Notes under the pieces: generated by a model
The model's database searches: none
What the model was told of the DNA's origin: nothing
What the model saw: only the letters and a program-made list of their open reading frames with translations
Position numbers and translations under genes: made by a program
From: Pseudomonas sp. SST3
GTDB taxonomy: Bacteria > Pseudomonadota > Gammaproteobacteria > Pseudomonadales > Pseudomonadaceae
Assembly (NCBI RefSeq): GCF_003325755.1
Contig: NZ_QORI02000033.1
Coordinates: forward strand, 1-29,461
Length of the DNA: 29,461 nt
Direction of reading: 5' to 3'
Shown: piece by piece, positions 1 through 7,738 of the stretch
Numbering within the stretch: the stretch's first letter is position 1
Layout: every line of letters begins with the position of its first letter

Positions 1-158
1 TGAGATTGGTCCTTCTTGTCAGCCTGATAACTAGCGATCGCTAGCTGGCGAGCCTGCTCCAGACGAGCAAAGGTACGATCACCACCACCCTCTGCCATCG
101 CATAGGTAGAGCTTGCCGCGATGGCGAGCAGTACGGAAAGAAATCTGAAAAGTTTCAT
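1..158 (-). CDS. PtrA-like small exported protein, partial (3' end outside window)
   Basis: Reverse-strand frame starting with ATG at 158-156 and running off the left edge, so only about 52 residues are visible. Residues 1-22 form a typical signal peptide: Lys/Arg near the start, a hydrophobic core (FLSVLLAIAASS) and a small-residue cleavage region ending AMA. The mature start EGGGDRTFARLEQARQ matches, from memory, the N-terminal domain of the Pseudomonas PtrA 'co-regulatory protein' family, small periplasmic proteins often encoded beside copper or heavy-metal two-component systems. It is divergent from the CopR-type regulator at 571, which fits. An AGGTAAC ribosome site precedes the ATG. The family name comes from recall of the motif; its biochemical role is not established. 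Confidence 0.6.
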   Translation of the reverse strand, partial: MKLFRFLSVLLAIAASSTYAMAEGGGDRTFARLEQARQLAIASYQADKKDQS

Positions 159-271
159 CGCTTGTTACCTCGTTGAAAGACATGAACTACCCAGCACCGC
201 TCTAAGCAGAGTCTTGGGCTAGGGCTTGTGTCTAAGCTAACCGAGCGTTCCTGTCAGATCCCTGATCTAGA

Positions 272-293
272 CATTACGGTTTCGTCAGTAATG
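272..293. promoter_or_regulatory. CopR-like operator, ptrA-proximal
   Basis: CATTAC and GTAATG arms lie ten bases apart. Inside them, TTAC-6 nt-GTCA at 275-288 fits the TTAC-6 nt-GTAA layout of metal-responsive OmpR-family (CopR/CusR/CzcR) boxes. It lies about 115 bp upstream of the ptrA-like start. Binding is inferred from the pattern and the neighbouring regulator gene. Confidence 0.4.
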
Positions 294-367
294 CAGGCAA
301 GCAGTTAGCGAAAGCGAAAGCGTGTATGCGCTTTTCGTTCTGACAATAGGCCTTGTTTCCTGCCGGC

Positions 368-392
368 AAAAAAAAGGCGCCATCTAGGCGCC
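368..392 (-). terminator. Intrinsic terminator on minus strand without an obvious gene
   Basis: Read on the minus strand: GGCGCC (392-387), a five-base loop, GGCGCC (381-376), then eight T. On the plus strand the hairpin is preceded by the A-run, so it acts only leftward. The gene to its right (copR-like) points the other way. It may end a short non-coding or very short coding transcript that starts near the palindrome at 493-508. Confidence 0.65.
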
Positions 393-492
393 GATAGGCC
401 AAAGGAGCATGGAAAAGGCCAAAAAGCAGAGTGTGGGAGCAACTGCTGATGTAGACGTTAGCGCTACAAGCTGTCAGACAGATGATGCGGGC

Positions 493-508
493 ATTACGTT
501 TCTGTAAG
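493..508. promoter_or_regulatory. CopR-like operator upstream of the response regulator
   Basis: ATTACGTTTCTGTAAG is a palindrome with TTAC and GTAA half-sites separated by six bases, the usual geometry for CopR/CzcR-type boxes in pseudomonads. It lies about 65 bp before the regulator ATG, suggesting autoregulation. No clear -10 could be assigned. Confidence 0.5.
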
Positions 509-570
509 GTACTGGCTGCAAGATCTGAGAGTCGGCACACTGTGATCTCAATGCAGGCGGAGTACTTTCA

Positions 571-1251
571 ATGAAGCTTCTTGTTGCTGAAGATGAGCCG
601 AAAACGGGCACCTACCTACAGCAGGGGCTCACTGAGGCGGGCTTCACTGTCGATCGGGTTCTGAATGGGACCGATGCTGCTCAGCATGCGCTTAATGCGG
701 CATACGACCTGCTCATCTTAGATGTGATGATGCCTGGTTTGGATGGGTGGCAGGTTTTACAGAAAGTCCGCGCGGCCGGTAATGAGGTCCCCGTGCTTTT
801 CCTCACCGCCAGAGATGGGGTACAGGATCGCGTAAAGGGGTTGGAGCTGGGCGCTGATGATTATCTTATCAAGCCGTTTGCATTCTCCGAATTGCTCGCC
901 AGGATCCGTACGTTGCTTCGCCGCGGCAACCATGCTCCCAACCAAACGATACTCAAGCTCCTCGACCTTGAGATGGATCTGCTGAGACGTCGGGTTACGC
1001 GCTCGGGGAAACGCATAGACCTAACCGCCAAGGAATTCGCACTTCTTGAGCTATTGCTTAGGCGTCGCGGGGAAGTCCTGTCCAAATCGCTCATTGCCTC
1101 CCAGGTATGGGACATGAACTTCGATAGCGACACCAATGTGATCGAGGTGGCGGTACGGCGGCTGAGAGCGAAAATTGATGATGAATTCGAGCCGAAGCTC
1201 ATACAAACAGCTCGTGGGATGGGCTATTTGATCGACGCGCCAGACGCCTAG
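571..1251 (+). CDS. copR: Heavy-metal response regulator, CopR/CzcR/IrlR type (OmpR family)
   Basis: A complete 226-residue regulator. The receiver domain (about 1-115) has the acidic pocket E7/D8, phospho-acceptor D51 in [11 protein letters not shown]79 in LFLTAR and K101 in LIKPF. The winged-helix DNA-binding domain (about 125-222) has the hallmarks [35 protein letters not shown] and TARGMGYLI. Such proteins are phosphorylated by a CopS/CzcS membrane kinase in response to Cu, Ag, Zn or Cd and activate efflux or resistance genes. The gene is preceded by GGAG and by a CopR-like palindrome. Oddly, no kinase gene follows; the next sequence is a converging remnant. The exact metal cannot be told from sequence, so the symbol is tentative. 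Confidence 0.85.
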   Translation: MKLLVAEDEPKTGTYLQQGLTEAGFTVDRVLNGTDAAQHALNAAYDLLILDVMMPGLDGWQVLQKVRAAGNEVPVLFLTARDGVQDRVKGLELGADDYLIKPFAFSELLARIRTLLRRGNHAPNQTILKLLDLEMDLLRRRVTRSGKRIDLTAKEFALLELLLRRRGEVLSKSLIASQVWDMNFDSDTNVIEVAVRRLRAKIDDEFEPKLIQTARGMGYLIDAPDA

Positions 1252-1316
1252 AGTGTAATAGCAGCTATCTTCTCTCGATGGGCCAACTACTCTACCTGGT
1301 CTGTCCCGGGCCGAGC

Positions 1317-2111
1317 CTAGCCTTCTGAGTTATACTTATTCAGTGGCGGCAGGAAGAAGATGGGTCGCTGCGGGGGCGCTATCAAAATGTCAGTAGATTT
1401 GATGCTTGTGCCCTTGCGGCGCTTAGTTTTGCCATCTTTGCCGATCGCCAGCAGATCACCGGTCGCGACAGCCATACCGAGCGCCTGCTTTACACGAAGC
1501 TCGTCAGCCATGGTGTAATTGGTCAATCCACTCATCAGGCCCAGAAAAGGTTGCCGTTCAACCTCGTAGACCTGCTTAGGCAAGAGCTCTGAAAGCTCGC
1601 CACGGATGCGGTCATCCGTGGCATCGTCGAAGTGGTGCTCATCCAGCAGCAAATCGTGCTGACCTGTCACGGCGATATCCCGATTGGCGTCGTAACCAAA
1701 AAAGCTGGAAGGCGACAGCATATGGGAAAAGTTGTTGCCGTATTTCCAGTGGATCTTCTTCATCACATCATTAGCGCGGTAGTTGTTCGCCAGATGGATA
1801 AACCAATAGGCCATCGGGTTGCTGCCGGCCGGACGAATGAAGAAGACGGTCATGTACTGGGCACCGCTTTCCTGCTTGATCCCCTCGGACAGATAGCGCT
1901 GGATCAGGTATTGCCAGCTCCGTGGCTGATGCGCCTTCAGCTGTTTAAGCATGTCCCATGGCACATGCTGATCCAAGCCGATATTTGCAATGGCTTTCCG
2001 GTTCGCTTGGCGGTCGGCTAGATACATAACCAAAAAATCGACATTGAAGGTCAGCAGGACCTCGGCTTTGTTGAGATTCTGGAAAATCCATTTGATCTTA
2101 GGGAACGGCAC
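1317..2111 (-). pseudogene. Three-Cys-motif partner protein TcmP-like, C-terminal remnant
   Basis: About 265 residues in one open frame ending just before the copR end. The segment VPFPKIKWIFQNLNKAEVLL followed by TFNVDFLVMYL, and later YQYLIQ-, YMTVFFIRP- and YWFIHLAN-like blocks, resemble the C-terminal part of TcmP proteins, which are found in mobile islands beside a three-Cys-motif protein. The N-terminal part with its nucleotide/SAM-fold glycine motif is absent: reading the same frame upstream meets a TGA near 2150, and only a GTG is available as a start. The gene is therefore taken as 5'-truncated. The usual three-Cys partner gene is not present. The biochemical function of the family is not settled. 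Confidence 0.6.
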
Positions 2112-2676
2112 ATCGCCATAAGTACCCCAACTGTATGACTCGATCTCTCATCCCCGGCGAAAGCGATTTTATGAACACTCGCGACTTGGCGGGGACTTCG
2201 AAATCGAGAAGCGCGCAGATGTCGGCGGTGCGCTCGACTGTTGCGCAGTAGCGAAGAGAGCCCAGGCCATTGAAGTCGACACGCCAGCGACTGTTACGAA
2301 TAGAAGGGCCGGTGATGTAGCGGTCGGGATCAAATAGCAGAACTTTGTTTCCCTTGGCGTTTTCCTCATAAGGAAGCCGCTTACCGGTGAACGCTTCCCA
2401 GAGGTAGCAGGCCTTGCGGATGTAAGCGCCGCCAGGCGCTTCAGCCAGGGCCTCGAGCAGGTCCCGCTCTGGCAGCTTGGGCAGCGCCTGTGCAAGGACG
2501 GCCATGTTCATACCCTCGTGCTTGAGGGCGAACAAGACGTGTGCCAGGTGGTGGTCTGCCGGCGGCGCCATCCGCTGGGGCACGACTAGGCAATTGTCCC
2601 CCTCCTCTACCCGCGTTACCGGACGAACAAGGGCGGGCTGCTTTATCGGAATGACGCGCAGGGACAGTGCACGCAC
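2098..2676 (-). pseudogene. Fic-family protein, N-terminal remnant lacking the catalytic domain
   Basis: Residues such as HLAHVLFALKHEGMNMAVLA, YIRKACYLWEAFTGKRL, LLFDPDRYITGP and RWRVDFNGLG, then YCATVERT, match the N-terminal domain that precedes the Fic fold in a family of Fic proteins of proteobacterial islands. Full members continue to the HPFxxGNGR AMPylation motif; here similarity stops after YCATVERT and the frame ends about 45 residues later, overlapping the TcmP-like remnant. The frame is open up to a TTG at 2775, but the segment upstream of 2676 (GTG) is AT-rich and unlike protein, so 2676 is preferred. Both this gene and its neighbour appear cut by one deletion. Confidence 0.6.
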
Positions 2677-2882
2677 CAAATGTGCATATCCAACAAATTG
2701 GCAAACCAGCTCTTGCACACTCAATTTTTTGTCTACCGCGCTTATTATTTGTAAATATCCAAAGGAGACTAACAAAATTTCTCAAACGAGGTTTCGCAGA
2801 GCCGAGCACTACTGCCACGCCGATCCCGGCTCAAAATGAGCGCAAAAACCACCGCACGATCGGTGACGAGGTAATCAAGCGC

Positions 2883-3287
2883 CTATTCAGACGAGTCACG
2901 GTCGATCGCTGGGAGGTGGTCGTCCAAAACCGCCTTTGTTAAGCCGCGCTTTTCAGCGTTGTACTGCCAACGGACAAACCGTTCAATCAAGCGCTCGTTT
3001 TCAGCTATTAAACGGGAGTTTTCGCTTTCAAGCTTAAAAATACGCTGTTCGGCAATAGCGAGACTCTGCGGCCGCTTGCTGGGCGTCGCACCTGCCTTTA
3101 GCTGGATTTTCTTTTCGCTGAACGCTGACTTAATGGGGCCATGCGCGTTAAGGGTTTGGCGAGTTGGCCGAAACCCGATTACCTCACCTGCTCTATCACA
3201 AAGCCCCTCCCAAGTTAGCTTTCCTGACCATGCGTCAATCAAGTCGGTAAGGATCCGGAAGTCTCGCTCTGTCAAATGCCTGGCCAT
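2883..3287 (-). CDS. Small coiled-coil accessory protein of the recombinase module (TnpC-like)
   Basis: A complete 134-residue protein with ATG two bases after the stop of recombinase 3. Residues 1-60 are helical and basic with a possible helix-turn-helix (TWEGLCDRAGEVIGFRPTRQTL). Residues about 75-110 form a heptad-rich coiled coil (QRIFKLESENSRLIAENERL). Size, position after the large recombinase and coiled-coil layout resemble TnpC of Tn554 (about 125 residues), which helps transposition; this is by analogy only, not by recognised sequence. GmtX-type accessory proteins of gamma-mobile-trio islands are an alternative comparison. It seems undamaged although two of its partner genes are frameshifted. 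Confidence 0.65.
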   Translation of the reverse strand: MARHLTERDFRILTDLIDAWSGKLTWEGLCDRAGEVIGFRPTRQTLNAHGPIKSAFSEKKIQLKAGATPSKRPQSLAIAEQRIFKLESENSRLIAENERLIERFVRWQYNAEKRGLTKAVLDDHLPAIDRDSSE

Positions 3288-3289
3288 AG

Positions 3290-4310
3290 TCAGAACGTCT
3301 CCGGCTTTGGCTTTGGCTTTGGCTTTGGCTTTGGCTTTGGCTTTGGCTCTGGCTCTGGCTCTGGCTCTTTAGGTTCAGAGGCTAACCGCGGCAAACTCTT
3401 GCGTGCCGCAATCTCCCGTTGTAGCGGACTGAATTCCCGGTCATTGTTCTGCCTGATCACACTGCCATCAGGCACCTCTGGTGACTCTAGGATATGAATG
3501 ATCTGGTCAATGCGCTTCAGAGCTTCGATCTGATGCTGGCTCCAGCGGTCAGCGCCGTCATAGCCCGCGGATTGAGCGGCTTTCGCCTTTTCTAGCTGAA
3601 TTACAGTTACATCACGCTGCGTTTTGATATTTTTTAGCTTTATAGCATCGCCTTTCACGCAGACATGTTCGGAACAGTTCAAGCAATCCCGGTGTATCTG
3701 GCAGGGCAACATGGAAAAATCGTGGCCGCAATAGCCGAACACGGTGACATGGGCAATGGAATCACCCGCGGCTCCAATATCGGCAAGCGTAACCGGCGCC
3801 TTAGTCTCGCTTTTTTGAGGCAAACCACTCGGTAACGCCCGCTCTGTAAGTTTGGTGCGCTCCTTTTCAGTCACATGGTTGTAGACGGCATTTTGATGAA
3901 TGTTCGCCCGCCCCGACCACTTGGCGATGTCCAATTGCCCTAGATTGCCACGCTGGGCAGCGGTATTCAGAAGGTGCCGCATTTGATGGGACGTCATCGA
4001 TATGTCAGAACCGTTCGGGTTCTTATAACCGTGTCGTATCCATATACTTCGCTCTTGGCCTGGGATTTGATTAAGATCTGTCGTGAACAAGCTTTTTCCT
4101 GGAGTCCAAAGCTTGACACGGCTAGTGCTAATATCAGACCTAAACTCATGGCATCGATAGCAGCAGAGCATTTCGGAATACTTTAATCTGCGATCTCCGT
4201 CGTACCATGGAAAGGTGCCAGGGAGTTCACTGCGGCAGTATTCATTCAAAAACGCTAGTGTGAGAGGTTCGTTGGCCAGTTTACGAGCAGCATATGGTGC
4301 ATAGTTTTTT
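3290..4310 (-). pseudogene. Recombinase 3 (TnpB-like), C-terminal catalytic fragment after frameshift
   Basis: Continuation of the gene at 5327 in another frame; together they would encode about 679 residues. The frame is open from 4462, but protein-like continuity begins at KNYAPYAARKL right after the six-A run (4310-4305). It holds the second half of the tyrosine recombinase site: H-x-x-R in SHQMRHLLNT, Trp in KWSGR and the nucleophile Tyr in NAVYNH. Next comes a Cys/His cluster (GYCGHDFSMLPCQIHRDC, then LNCSEHVC) likely binding zinc, a helical region, and the repeat-encoded (EP)4(KP)7 tail. Large size and Cys-rich end recall TnpB of Tn554. The downstream gene starts two bases after the stop. 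Confidence 0.7.
3303..3368. repeat. Hexanucleotide tandem repeat, 11 copies
   Basis: Seven perfect GGCTTT units (3303-3344) followed by four GGCTCT units (3345-3368). On the minus strand they encode, in frame, four Glu-Pro and seven Lys-Pro dipeptides near the C-terminus of recombinase 3. Six-base units keep the frame, so copy number can vary without truncating the protein. Confidence 0.95.
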
Positions 4311-5327
4311 AAAATACGCGTCGATAAGTCCCTTGTTACCAGCCCATAACAGGCCCAGTGCCAAGCACACTTGCTCGCTAGAAAGCGGCGCTGTTTCGGA
4401 AACATCAGGGCAATCGTCGTGTCGATAAAATCGTGACGGGTTTTCTTCGTACCACTTTGCAAGCTTGCGTCCCTCCGATGAAAGCTCTACGAGGCGTCGC
4501 ACTGCATCTTTCGCAACATCCTCAAAGAACGAAGGCACATATTTGATATCCCAACCGCCCCCTTTGCCAGCAAAAAATCGAAGTCCCAAACGATTTATTC
4601 CTTCACTATCCCTATCTTCGTGAAGGACTTGTAGCGGAAGAGTTTGAACCTCACTGATTCGAGACGGGGCGCACATGAGCAGCCCAAAGATGGAAGTCGT
4701 AAATCGGTCACGCGGCTCTTGAAGGTCATTGCTAAACATTTCGGCCATGGCTTCAAGCTGATGATTCTGAGGAAGCTTCTCTGAGCGTTTTTCCCGGGTT
4801 TCTGCGTCAGTACGGTTGATCTCCGCAGGCTTTGATATGGGATTTCGCCACTCGATGCGGCTAGGAATGATCAGACTCTCGTTCAAAAACCTAATCAGCT
4901 TCGTCAGGGCGGCTCCTGCTTGGTAAGCTGTAGTCTGATACTTTCGAGCTATTTGCGCTGCAACATCAATTACTACGGAGTCAACTAGGGTTATATCGGC
5001 TTTGCCTTTAACCGATAGTAGTGCAGGCTCGATACAACGGAGAGCTTTAAATTCGTTCTTTAGCTTAGTTGGATTCAACCCTTGCTGATACCGAACATAA
5101 GCCTTGGCGAACGGAAGGAAGTTAGAATCGAGCACTTGCTCCGTCGTATATCCTCTCGCCGGCGCACCCATCACGGTAAAATTTCCAACTTTTGGCCAAG
5201 CATCTGAGTACCAGTCCAGCTCGTGGCCAAAGACTGTTAGCCGGTCTCGGCACATCTCAATGAAGTCCGCGAGATTTTGCCGTGCATCCCTCTCATGCTT
5301 AGGTGCAAATAGCATGATCTCAGCCAC
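4281..5327 (-). pseudogene. Recombinase 3 (TnpB-like), N-terminal fragment before frameshift
   Basis: Starts with GTG at 5327, overlapping the end of recombinase 2 by 8 bases (translational coupling); an ATG four codons later is an alternative. It carries the core-binding domain (about 60-160) and the first half of the catalytic domain, with catalytic Arg in MCAPSRISEV (about residue 223) and Lys in FFAGKGGGW (about 255). The frame ends prematurely as AYFKKLCTICCS. Removing one A from the six-A run gives AYFKNYAPYAARKL and restores the second half. The break is an indel or sequencing artefact; programmed slippage is less likely because a +1 shift is needed. Confidence 0.7.
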
Positions 5328-6873
5328 TGCCGATCTCCCCTTGAGCCACCTTGCAGCGGTGAATCACATCGCTGACGGCAAGGATTAGTCGATCATTAAC
5401 CGAAGCAATCTTGTAGTCGCCCGTTTGATCCGCTATCCGGTCACGATCTTCGATTAGTCGCGCGAGTACCTCTTCATGAGGGCCGTTGAGCCAAGGCTGA
5501 AAGTGTGAGCACGTATAACAAGCAATAGGTGCGAGAGCCCCACAGAAGCCATAGCTGCCACAGCTGCCCACATTGCCTTCGCCATTAGAGATACGACTCG
5601 ACGGGTCGGTGCCGCGCCGCGCTTCGCTTTCTGAGGTAATCAGAACGCCTTTGAAGGCCTGGGCGATCGGACCTAGCTGGAGCGCGACTGCTTTATCGAT
5701 ACGCTTAACAATGTCGGGCATATTCTTGACGTAGACGCCAGCATTCTGAAGATCAGAGTGATCTAGGGCTTCGGCAATTACATACACGCCTTTGCCCTCA
5801 CGCGCTAGGTTTGTACCAAGCGTATAGCGAAAGCGTCGTGAATTAAGGCGCATTGGAATGCCAGTTCGCTCACTGACAATAGAAAGAGTGTCCCCCACGA
5901 CATTCATCATTTCCTTGATATGTTGAGTAGGCAAATGCAAGAAATCTCCTGACAGTTTAGCGGCCAACTGATCATAGGTGATATTCTCGACCTTCACAGG
6001 AAATAGGGGAAGCTCCCTCCACACATTTGGAGGAAGTTTTTTTTGCCCAGTTATATTGGAAAAATATCTTTTGACTGCAGAAGCCTGCTTTATCAGCATG
6101 CGCCACAGATCCTTAACGATTACATACGCCTTAAAGCCACTCCTCCAGCCTGCCCCTCTCTGCTTCGCTCGCGGAACATTTATAACGTATTTCCCGCGCG
6201 CCTTAGCGATGTCTTTTATTTTCAAGGCTGAGACTTGAACAGGACGACGCCCAGTCATAACAATTATCATCGCGCAGCTTATTGTTGAGCGACTCAGTTC
6301 CGTATTGCAATACGCGTCAAGCAGCCCCGCAACAACACCCTGCATCTCAACATCGGTTAGCGGACCTGATTCCGGGCACATTGAACGAACAGCATTCCCT
6401 TTGGAATTCCCCTTCAAGGTCCACTGATCAAGGAGCCTTTCTGCTTCCCCCGAAACCCCCTCGTACCCTAACCGAACCCACTGCCGAGCGAATCCGCGGA
6501 TAACTGCCAGATACCACTCGGTTTCATTGTTTAGGGTAGAGCGATAGGAAATGAACGACTCTACACTAAATGGAGTAAGGCCAACGGTGCTTTCGAAATA
6601 TGCCTTGCATCTCGAAAACTGGTTCGCTGTGTGACTGCCAGAATGCGTCTTTGCGAAATGAGACAGTACTCTTCTGAAGCTGTTACTTAACGTCTGATCA
6701 AGCGTTTGATTAATGACATCGATAGGAATTGAAGTATCTTTATTCAATACCCATGTCGCGCCATTAAACCAAACAAGGTAACCATCACGGGAGTAAAACG
6801 TTTCCCGCTTTGCCTCTAGAAACCCCGCATCTATTGAACGCACGTCCTTTCGCAAGTCTATATAATTATTCAT
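5320..6873 (-). CDS. Tyrosine recombinase 2 of the element, intact
   Basis: A 517-residue recombinase whose ATG overlaps the stop of recombinase 1 by four bases (ATGA). An N-terminal core-binding domain (about 60-160) precedes the catalytic domain with Arg210 in MTGRRPVQV, Lys237 in PRAKQRG, the box-II motif NSRRFRYTLGT (Arg where His is common, then Arg349), His372 in ALDHSDLQNAG and Tyr381 in GVYVK. The C-terminus adds a probable zinc knuckle (C438, C444, C452, C455, H457). It should cut and rejoin DNA through a 3'-phosphotyrosine as part of a multi-recombinase assembly. It is the only undamaged recombinase here and so might still be expressed and bind ends. Confidence 0.8.
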   Translation of the reverse strand: MNNYIDLRKDVRSIDAGFLEAKRETFYSRDGYLVWFNGATWVLNKDTSIPIDVINQTLDQTLSNSFRRVLSHFAKTHSGSHTANQFSRCKAYFESTVGLTPFSVESFISYRSTLNNETEWYLAVIRGFARQWVRLGYEGVSGEAERLLDQWTLKGNSKGNAVRSMCPESGPLTDVEMQGVVAGLLDAYCNTELSRSTISCAMIIVMTGRRPVQVSALKIKDIAKARGKYVINVPRAKQRGAGWRSGFKAYVIVKDLWRMLIKQASAVKRYFSNITGQKKLPPNVWRELPLFPVKVENITYDQLAAKLSGDFLHLPTQHIKEMMNVVGDTLSIVSERTGIPMRLNSRRFRYTLGTNLAREGKGVYVIAEALDHSDLQNAGVYVKNMPDIVKRIDKAVALQLGPIAQAFKGVLITSESEARRGTDPSSRISNGEGNVGSCGSYGFCGALAPIACYTCSHFQPWLNGPHEEVLARLIEDRDRIADQTGDYKIASVNDRLILAVSDVIHRCKVAQGEIGSG

Positions 6874-7712
6874 GACGCGCCCTTAGCTTTTTTCGGCAGA
6901 TACTTCTCCTGAAGAGCCAGCGCCGCTTGTTGTGCTTTTTCTTTAATATGTCGACTATTATAAGTTTGCGCACGGCCCGAAGTTTCACTCCAACCCATAA
7001 TAAAGGAGCGAGCGTTCTCTTCTTCTTCCTGTGTCATGCCGTTTGCATCAGCAATGCCAGAGAAGTCGTAATTCCAGTTGTGACGTAAGGCGTGTGCATG
7101 GAAACCAGCCCCAGCTACTCGGTCTGCTAGCTCCCCCATCAGCTTACCGAAGGCTGAGAGCGACAGCGGAGAGCCTTGAGTAGGGCCTGCCTTGTGGGTG
7201 ACAAAAAGATAACCGTGCTTTCGCGCGTTAGGTACCCTTTGCCGCTCCGTCATTACATAAACTCGGATCTTTTCAACGACTTCGGAAATAACTGATATTT
7301 CCCGCGGTCGTGTCTTGGTGGTTGGCTGGTGCTTTCTAGCGTCTCCCTTGGCGTCAGCACGCCTCACGATTTTGAGGGTGTTCGTTGCATAATTGCAGTC
7401 CCGGATTTTCAAGTTCAGAAGCTCTCCTCTCCTCATACCAGTAAGGCGTAGGATCGTGAACATCAATGCGTTACGTAGCTGCACTCCATAGACCTTAGCG
7501 GGGTTGTTGGATGACCCAGGCCTAAGCGCATCCTCCAACGCCTGAATAACCTCACTTGGAAGATGAACATCATCCAGATCACCCGAAGATTTGCTAGGTT
7601 TGATCGGACGGCTTGCCCTTATCGCAGTGACCATCGCCTGAATACGGCCAGCCGTTATATCTTTTCCAATCCTGTTCGCTAGAAATTCAACGTAGTCTGC
7701 AATAACGGACAA
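6870..7712 (-). pseudogene. Tyrosine recombinase 1, catalytic fragment after frameshift
   Basis: A 280-residue fragment containing every active-site residue: Arg in RLTGMRRGELLNL (about 94), Lys in TTKTRPREI, HxxR in HAHALRHNW (207/210), Trp in MGWSETSG (241) and Tyr in AQTYNSRH (251). The frame is open upstream past the TTG at 7712; the conceptual upstream peptide TKRKRKVVGPSTHYFRLSVI reads like the natural linker from the N-terminal domain, which is in another frame. The gene was therefore a single recombinase of about 400 residues. The end overlaps recombinase 2 by four bases. Confidence 0.7.
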
Positions 7713-7738
7713 CCTGAAATAATGGGTACTGGGACCAA

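Larger units (their letters stand above)
159..570. other. Divergent intergenic region between the ptrA-like gene and copR-like gene
   Basis: This 412-bp stretch has no convincing protein gene. It holds two CopR-like palindromes (272-293 and 493-508), an intrinsic terminator oriented to the minus strand (368-392), and the ribosome site GGAG just before the ATG at 571. An 88-residue frame on the minus strand (274-540) crosses the terminator and the palindrome and has no recognisable composition, so it is not called a gene. Confidence 0.6.

Noticed and set aside
32..45. 14-base palindrome with GCGATCGC inside the ptrA-like gene
   Set aside because: It lies inside a coding region, is a single copy and needs no explanation beyond codon choice.
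274..540. 88-residue minus-strand frame in the ptrA-copR gap
   Set aside because: It overlaps both palindromes and the terminator, has an unlikely composition (many Cys and His) and no ribosome site.
1252..1316. Start of a copS kinase gene after copR
   Set aside because: No frame with transmembrane or HAMP-like sequence is present in the 65 bases before the next remnant.
3276..3497. Plus-strand frame with Gly-Phe and Gly-Ser repeats opposite the hexanucleotide repeat
   Set aside because: It is only the antisense reading of the repeat in recombinase 3; the minus-strand frame fits the module and its start and stop spacing.
4281..4462. Overlap of the two recombinase 3 frames read as two overlapping genes
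   Set aside because: Only one half of the catalytic site is in each frame and a one-base change joins them smoothly, so a split gene is more likely.
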